Positions 5,539-7,588 of a stretch of 7,588 nucleotides of DNA are shown here, in pieces. The stretch spans positions 1 through 7,588 of the forward strand of contig CAZPXF010000092.1 of assembly GCA_964590945.1 (NCBI GenBank), written 5' to 3'. The notes below the pieces were generated by a model that saw nothing but the letters and a program-made list of their open reading frames with translations, did no database searches and was not told where the DNA came from. This DNA comes from CAZPXF01 sp964590945. Its GTDB lineage: Bacteria > Bacillota > Clostridia > Lachnospirales > Lachnospiraceae. The stretch's first letter is position 1. Each line of letters opens with the position of its first letter. The position numbers and the translations under genes were made by a program.

Positions 5539-6477
5539 ATGGCAGACGTAAAGAAGATTGCAACTCGCGAGAGCTACGGGAATGCTCTTGTTGAGTTAGG
5601 TAAAAAACATGATAACCTCGTAGTTCTGGATGCTGACCTTGCAGGCGCAACAAAGACAGGCACATTCCAGAAGGCTTTCCCGGAGCGTCATATCGATTGC
5701 GGTATCGCTGAGGGCAATATGATAGGCGTAGCGGCAGGCCTTGCAACGACGGGTATGGTTCCATTTGCAAGTTCCTTCGCTATGTTCGCAGCAGGACGTG
5801 CATTTGAGCAGGTTCGTAATTCTGTTGGATATCCGAAATTAAATGTTAAGATCGGCGCTACACATGCCGGCATCTCCGTAGGTGAGGACGGCGCTACACA
5901 TCAGTGTAATGAAGATATCGCTCTTATGAGAACGATTCCGGGTATGGTTGTTATCAATCCGTCCGACGATGTGGAAGCAAAAGCCGCAGTTGAAGCAGCA
6001 TATGAGCATGTAGGCCCTGTATATCTCCGTTTTGGAAGACTCGCAGTACCTGTGATCAATGACAACGACGATTATAAGTTCGAGCTGGGGAAAGGTATCG
6101 TTCTGCGCGAAGGGAAGGACGTTGCGATTATCGCAACAGGCCTTGAGGTATCCGAGTCTCTTGCAGCAGCAGAGAAGCTTGCGGCAGACGGAATCGAAGC
6201 AAAGGTTATCAATATCCACACGATCAAGCCGATCGATGAGGAGCTGATCGTTGCAGCGGCACAGGAGACAGGCAAGGTGGTTACGGTAGAAGAGCACTCT
6301 GTCATCGGCGGACTCGGAAGCGCCGTATGTGACGTACTTGCTGAGAAAGCGCCTACAAAGGTTCTGAAGATCGGTGTTATGGACACATTTGGAGAGTCCG
6401 GACCGGCTGTACAGCTCATCAGGAAATATGGTCTTGACGCTGACAGCATTTATGAGAAAGTGAAAGCTTTCGTATAA
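5539..6477 (+). CDS. tkt: Transketolase, C-terminal (pyrimidine-binding plus C-terminal domain) subunit
   Basis: Second half of the split transketolase, 312 residues. The pyrimidine-binding domain shows VVLDADLAGATKTGTF (28-43) and GIAEGNMIGVAAGLA (55-69), in which Glu58 is the conserved glutamate that activates the TPP aminopyrimidine. GISVGEDGATHQCNEDIALM (111-130) carries the substrate-region His121, and RTIPGMVVINPSDD (131-144) follows. The C-terminal transketolase domain occupies about 185-312, including EEHSVIGGLGSAV (251-263) and FGESG (284-288). The layout also resembles the C-terminal half of DXP synthase, but the N-terminal partner next door has transketolase signatures. AGGTGGA (5527-5533) precedes the ATG by five bases. 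A strong terminator lies 28 nt after the stop, so the two subunits form a bicistronic unit likely made in equal amounts. Confidence 0.95.
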   Translation: MADVKKIATRESYGNALVELGKKHDNLVVLDADLAGATKTGTFQKAFPERHIDCGIAEGNMIGVAAGLATTGMVPFASSFAMFAAGRAFEQVRNSVGYPKLNVKIGATHAGISVGEDGATHQCNEDIALMRTIPGMVVINPSDDVEAKAAVEAAYEHVGPVYLRFGRLAVPVINDNDDYKFELGKGIVLREGKDVAIIATGLEVSESLAAAEKLAADGIEAKVINIHTIKPIDEELIVAAAQETGKVVTVEEHSVIGGLGSAVCDVLAEKAPTKVLKIGVMDTFGESGPAVQLIRKYGLDADSIYEKVKAFV

Positions 6478-6505
6478 AGCACAGGAATAGAAGCTGGAAT
6501 ATATG

Positions 6506-6538
6506 GGAGACGGAATTTGATGTTCCGTCTCCTTTTTT
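6506..6538 (+). terminator. Strong intrinsic terminator of the transketolase operon
   Basis: GGAGACGGAA (6506-6515) and TTCCGTCTCC (6523-6532) form a perfect 10-bp stem with a 7-nt loop, followed by six T residues (6533-6538). This is the clearest terminator in the window and closes the operon. Confidence 0.95.
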
Positions 6539-6594
6539 GTCGTGCGATTCCTGGTCTTCACTGCCCGATTATGCCAAAATCCGCAGAACCCTCA

Positions 6595-6603
6595 TGCTAG
6601 GAT
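6595..6603 (+). promoter_or_regulatory. Possible extended -10 promoter of the last gene
   Basis: TGCTAGGAT fits an extended -10 (TG, one base, TAGGAT). No convincing -35 is found at normal spacing. It lies about 30 bases upstream of the last gene's start, after the terminator, where a promoter is expected. Confidence 0.3.
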
Positions 6604-6632
6604 GAAAGAAAATATGTGACGAGGTGAGGAAA

Positions 6633-7588
6633 ATGCAAAGAAAAGTTCCGAAAAATATACGGCAGATTGGCTATGCAAACGAAAATGATAAAGTTTATAT
6701 GGAAGACTATGTGGACACATATTTGAACCAGCTTTGCGATAAAGCAGAGGAACACGCGGAGGGCGCTTTTTTAATAGGCGAGCAGATTCCGGAGGATGGC
6801 AGGAAATATACATATATTTACGGTGCGGCAAACATGAAAGAGATAGAAGCAGTAGACGGAAAACCGGATATTCCGGATGCGGCATACCAAATGGCAAGGG
6901 AAGAATGCAGGAAGTATTTTGAGGACGGAATGATTCTCGGCTGGTTTCTTGCGGCGGACGGGTATGCCTCCGGTATCGATGCAAATCTTCTGCGTCAGCA
7001 TGAAAAATATCTGGACAGGCCCGATACATTTCTTCTGCTCCGGGAACCGGACACCAGAGACGAGAACTTTTATGTTTACAGGGATCACGAATTGCAAAGG
7101 TTAAGCGGCCATTACATATATTATGAAAAAAATCCATCCATGCAGAACTATATGATCGATCAGAGAAGAGGCGTTGGCATTGAGCCGCAGAATGTGGTTA
7201 TAGACGAAGCGACTCAGAATCTCCGACAGATCCTGCAGCAGAAGGAAAAGAAAAGACCGGACACGGGGAGCCTTCACCGGATGTCGTATGCGCTTAGTAC
7301 GGCGCTGATCCTGGTTGTGATTGCGATGGGAATCGGTGCATTCAATAACTATGATGGATTATCAGGACTTCGCGGAGCGATCGGGGCATCCTCCGGGGAA
7401 GTAAATTCCGGGGACAGCAGAAAAGACACGGATTCGGAAAGCAGAGATGACAGTACAGACTCTGCGGATGCGTCGGCTCAAAACGAAGATTCCGGGGCGC
7501 TGGGATCCGCGGATACATCCTCCGACGCCGCGCCATCTGCAGATGCTGCTTTGGGCGATGCATCATCCGTGAATACAGCTTCAGATGC
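6633..7588 (+). CDS. Single-pass membrane protein with degenerate JAB/MPN-like cytosolic domain (3' end outside window)
   Basis: An open frame of 318 codons runs off the window without a stop. The ATG follows GAGGTGAGGA (6621-6630). The protein starts MQRKVPKNIRQIGYANENDK. Residues about 20-175 form a globular domain with features of the JAB1/MPN (JAMM) fold: EGAFLIG (43-49), ILGWF (101-105), then SGID (113-116) and TFLLLREPD (132-140). In active JAMM peptidases the GW(Y/F) strand runs into HxHP; here it reads LAAD (106-109), so the metal ligands are missing. A basic stretch KEKKRP (204-209) precedes one membrane helix (about 218-237), predicting a cytosolic N-terminus. Residues 253-318 are a Ser/Asp/Ala-rich linker outside the cell. 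In such proteins a cell-wall domain such as LysM could follow, but it is not in view. The JAMM relation is inference from pattern only; function unknown. Confidence 0.8.
   Translation, partial: MQRKVPKNIRQIGYANENDKVYMEDYVDTYLNQLCDKAEEHAEGAFLIGEQIPEDGRKYTYIYGAANMKEIEAVDGKPDIPDAAYQMAREECRKYFEDGMILGWFLAADGYASGIDANLLRQHEKYLDRPDTFLLLREPDTRDENFYVYRDHELQRLSGHYIYYEKNPSMQNYMIDQRRGVGIEPQNVVIDEATQNLRQILQQKEKKRPDTGSLHRMSYALSTALILVVIAMGIGAFNNYDGLSGLRGAIGASSGEVNSGDSRKDTDSESRDDSTDSADASAQNEDSGALGSADTSSDAAPSADAALGDASSVNTASD

Noticed and set aside
5839..6561. A 240-residue open frame on the - strand opposite the transketolase C-terminal subunit
   Set aside because: The + strand frame carries clear transketolase motifs. 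The antisense product is Cys/Arg/Asn-rich without recognisable motifs, and it would start inside the terminator region.
6592..7137. A 181-residue open frame on the - strand opposite the last gene
   Set aside because: The + strand frame has a good ribosome binding site, a coherent domain and a membrane helix, and stays open for 318 codons to the window end. The antisense frame is Pro/His/Arg-rich and featureless.

Overview
This is ordinary-looking chromosomal housekeeping DNA from a low-to-mid GC Firmicute. It is most likely a member of the Clostridia of the Lachnospiraceae type. The grounds are the strong AGGAGG-type ribosome binding sites, a split two-subunit transketolase, a clostridial-style phosphofructokinase beginning MLRIGLLTSGGDCQALNA, tRNAs without encoded CCA, and the dnaX-ybaB-recR cluster. 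The placement is by protein character only; no search was run. All supported genes are on the + strand, and no mobile element, CRISPR array or phage gene was seen.

Layout. Positions 9-407 hold a small FlK-like hotdog thioesterase. A near-consensus promoter whose -35 box overlaps that gene's stop codon drives tRNA-Phe(GAA) and tRNA-Gly(TCC), and an intrinsic terminator follows at 645-678. An extended -10 promoter right behind the terminator leads into a group III type 6-phosphofructokinase (771-1850). After a short hairpin come dnaX (1911-3482), ybaB/ebfC (3518-3859) and recR (3940-4539): clamp loader, DNA-binding protein and recombination mediator. An unusual long hairpin lies between ybaB and recR.

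Positions 4540-4699 are a 160-nt leader region with promoter-like elements and nested inverted repeats. They can be drawn as a three-way junction with an alternative pairing. The two transketolase subunits follow (4700-5518 and 5539-6477), closed by a very strong terminator at 6506-6538. From 6633 to the end of the window runs an incomplete gene for a single-pass membrane protein. Its cytosolic domain resembles a JAB1/MPN (JAMM) fold without the metal-binding histidines, and it is followed by a Ser/Asp/Ala-rich extracytoplasmic linker.

Functionally the window joins central carbon metabolism (phosphofructokinase, transketolase) with replication and repair (DnaX, RecR). I see no clear new multi-gene system. 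The two items most worth a second look are the structured transketolase leader and the degenerate JAMM-like membrane protein.
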